Shown piece by piece: positions 63,848 through 64,000 of a stretch of 64,000 nucleotides of DNA (position 1 is the stretch's first letter; every line of letters begins with the position of its first letter). Location: the NCBI GenBank assembly GCA_039105265.1, contig JAPFFF010000041.1, positions 558,001-622,000 on the forward strand, read 5' to 3'. The notes under the pieces were generated by a model. That model did not search any database and had not been told where the DNA came from. It saw only the letters and a program-made list of their open reading frames with translations. This DNA is from Tritrichomonas musculus. Lineage: Eukaryota; Parabasalia; Tritrichomonadida; Tritrichomonadidae. A program made the translations under genes and the position numbers.

Positions 63848-63954
63848 TAAACTTTGTTTTTTAATTTTCGCGTGTAAACTTACGGTTTCTAAGAATTTAT
63901 TTCAAATATTGAATGATTTATTTTTTACTCGCGAAAATTAAAAAACAAAGTTTA
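63848..63954. repeat. Perfect 25-bp inverted repeat
   Basis: Arms at 63848-63872 and 63930-63954 (starting TAAACTTTGTTTTTTAATTT and ending in CGCG at the loop side) are perfectly complementary around a 57-bp loop. It may be a MITE end or a structured RNA. Confidence 0.8.
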
Positions 63955-64000
63955 CATTTAATACACATTTAATTGTCTTGTTTTTTGAATGTATCTATTT

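Overview
The window looks like nuclear DNA of a parabasalid (trichomonad) protist. The basis is the gene families, not a species match. It carries very large ankyrin proteins with trichomonad-type N-termini, BspA-like (Treponema-type) leucine-rich repeats, a two-repeat Myb family with protozoan character, Sel1 repeats, papain and calpain relatives, a START protein and an alpha-SNAP-like protein. Genes are intronless, the DNA is strongly AT-rich with long A/T homopolymers, and several start codons have a TCA-Y-W-W initiator 10-20 nt upstream. I cannot name the species; Tritrichomonas or a relative is an inference.

Layout. 1-9.6 kb: a partial unknown gene, then a decaying duplicated block. It contains an intact ankyrin gene (1469-3589), a broken 3' copy of it (6766-8118), a third relic (1165-1367), a papain-family gene (8665-9612) that has lost its catalytic Cys and His, a relic of that gene, and a frame-broken Sel1 gene. 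10-24 kb: a BTB/F5-8C-like protein, an unknown basic protein, a small hAT-type MITE (13344-13799), and two giant ankyrin genes on the minus strand. 24.6-37 kb: a membrane-anchored protein with several ubiquitin-like folds, a broken ankyrin/BspA chimeric locus, a Glu-type tRNA, and a 1790-residue protein joining a calpain protease to a CARMIL-like LRR half.

37-52.5 kb is a nest of mobile DNA. It holds a piggyBac-like element with TTAA ends (38959-40041) and an old hAT-like element (40726-47976, TSD TGAAAAGT). Inside the latter lies an apparently intact 5.86-kb hAT transposon (41090-46947, TSD TTGAGAAA). That transposon encodes a full transposase, a second gene of unknown function, and a 55-copy 35-bp satellite that is open in all three forward frames. 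A further small repeat is seen both empty (38036-38200) and filled by an 862-864-bp insertion (51355-52389).

52.7-58 kb is a tandem Myb family with one intact member (56861-58000) and two to three decayed ones, plus a 237-bp MITE. 58.3-64 kb holds a tRNA with anticodon GAC, a frameshifted BspA fragment, the START gene, the SNAP gene, and an inverted second copy of a two-hairpin repeat first seen at 851-967.

The genes do not form a pathway. The host genes are mostly members of expanded families evolving by duplication and decay. The most unusual object is the hAT transposon with its internal satellite and cargo gene.
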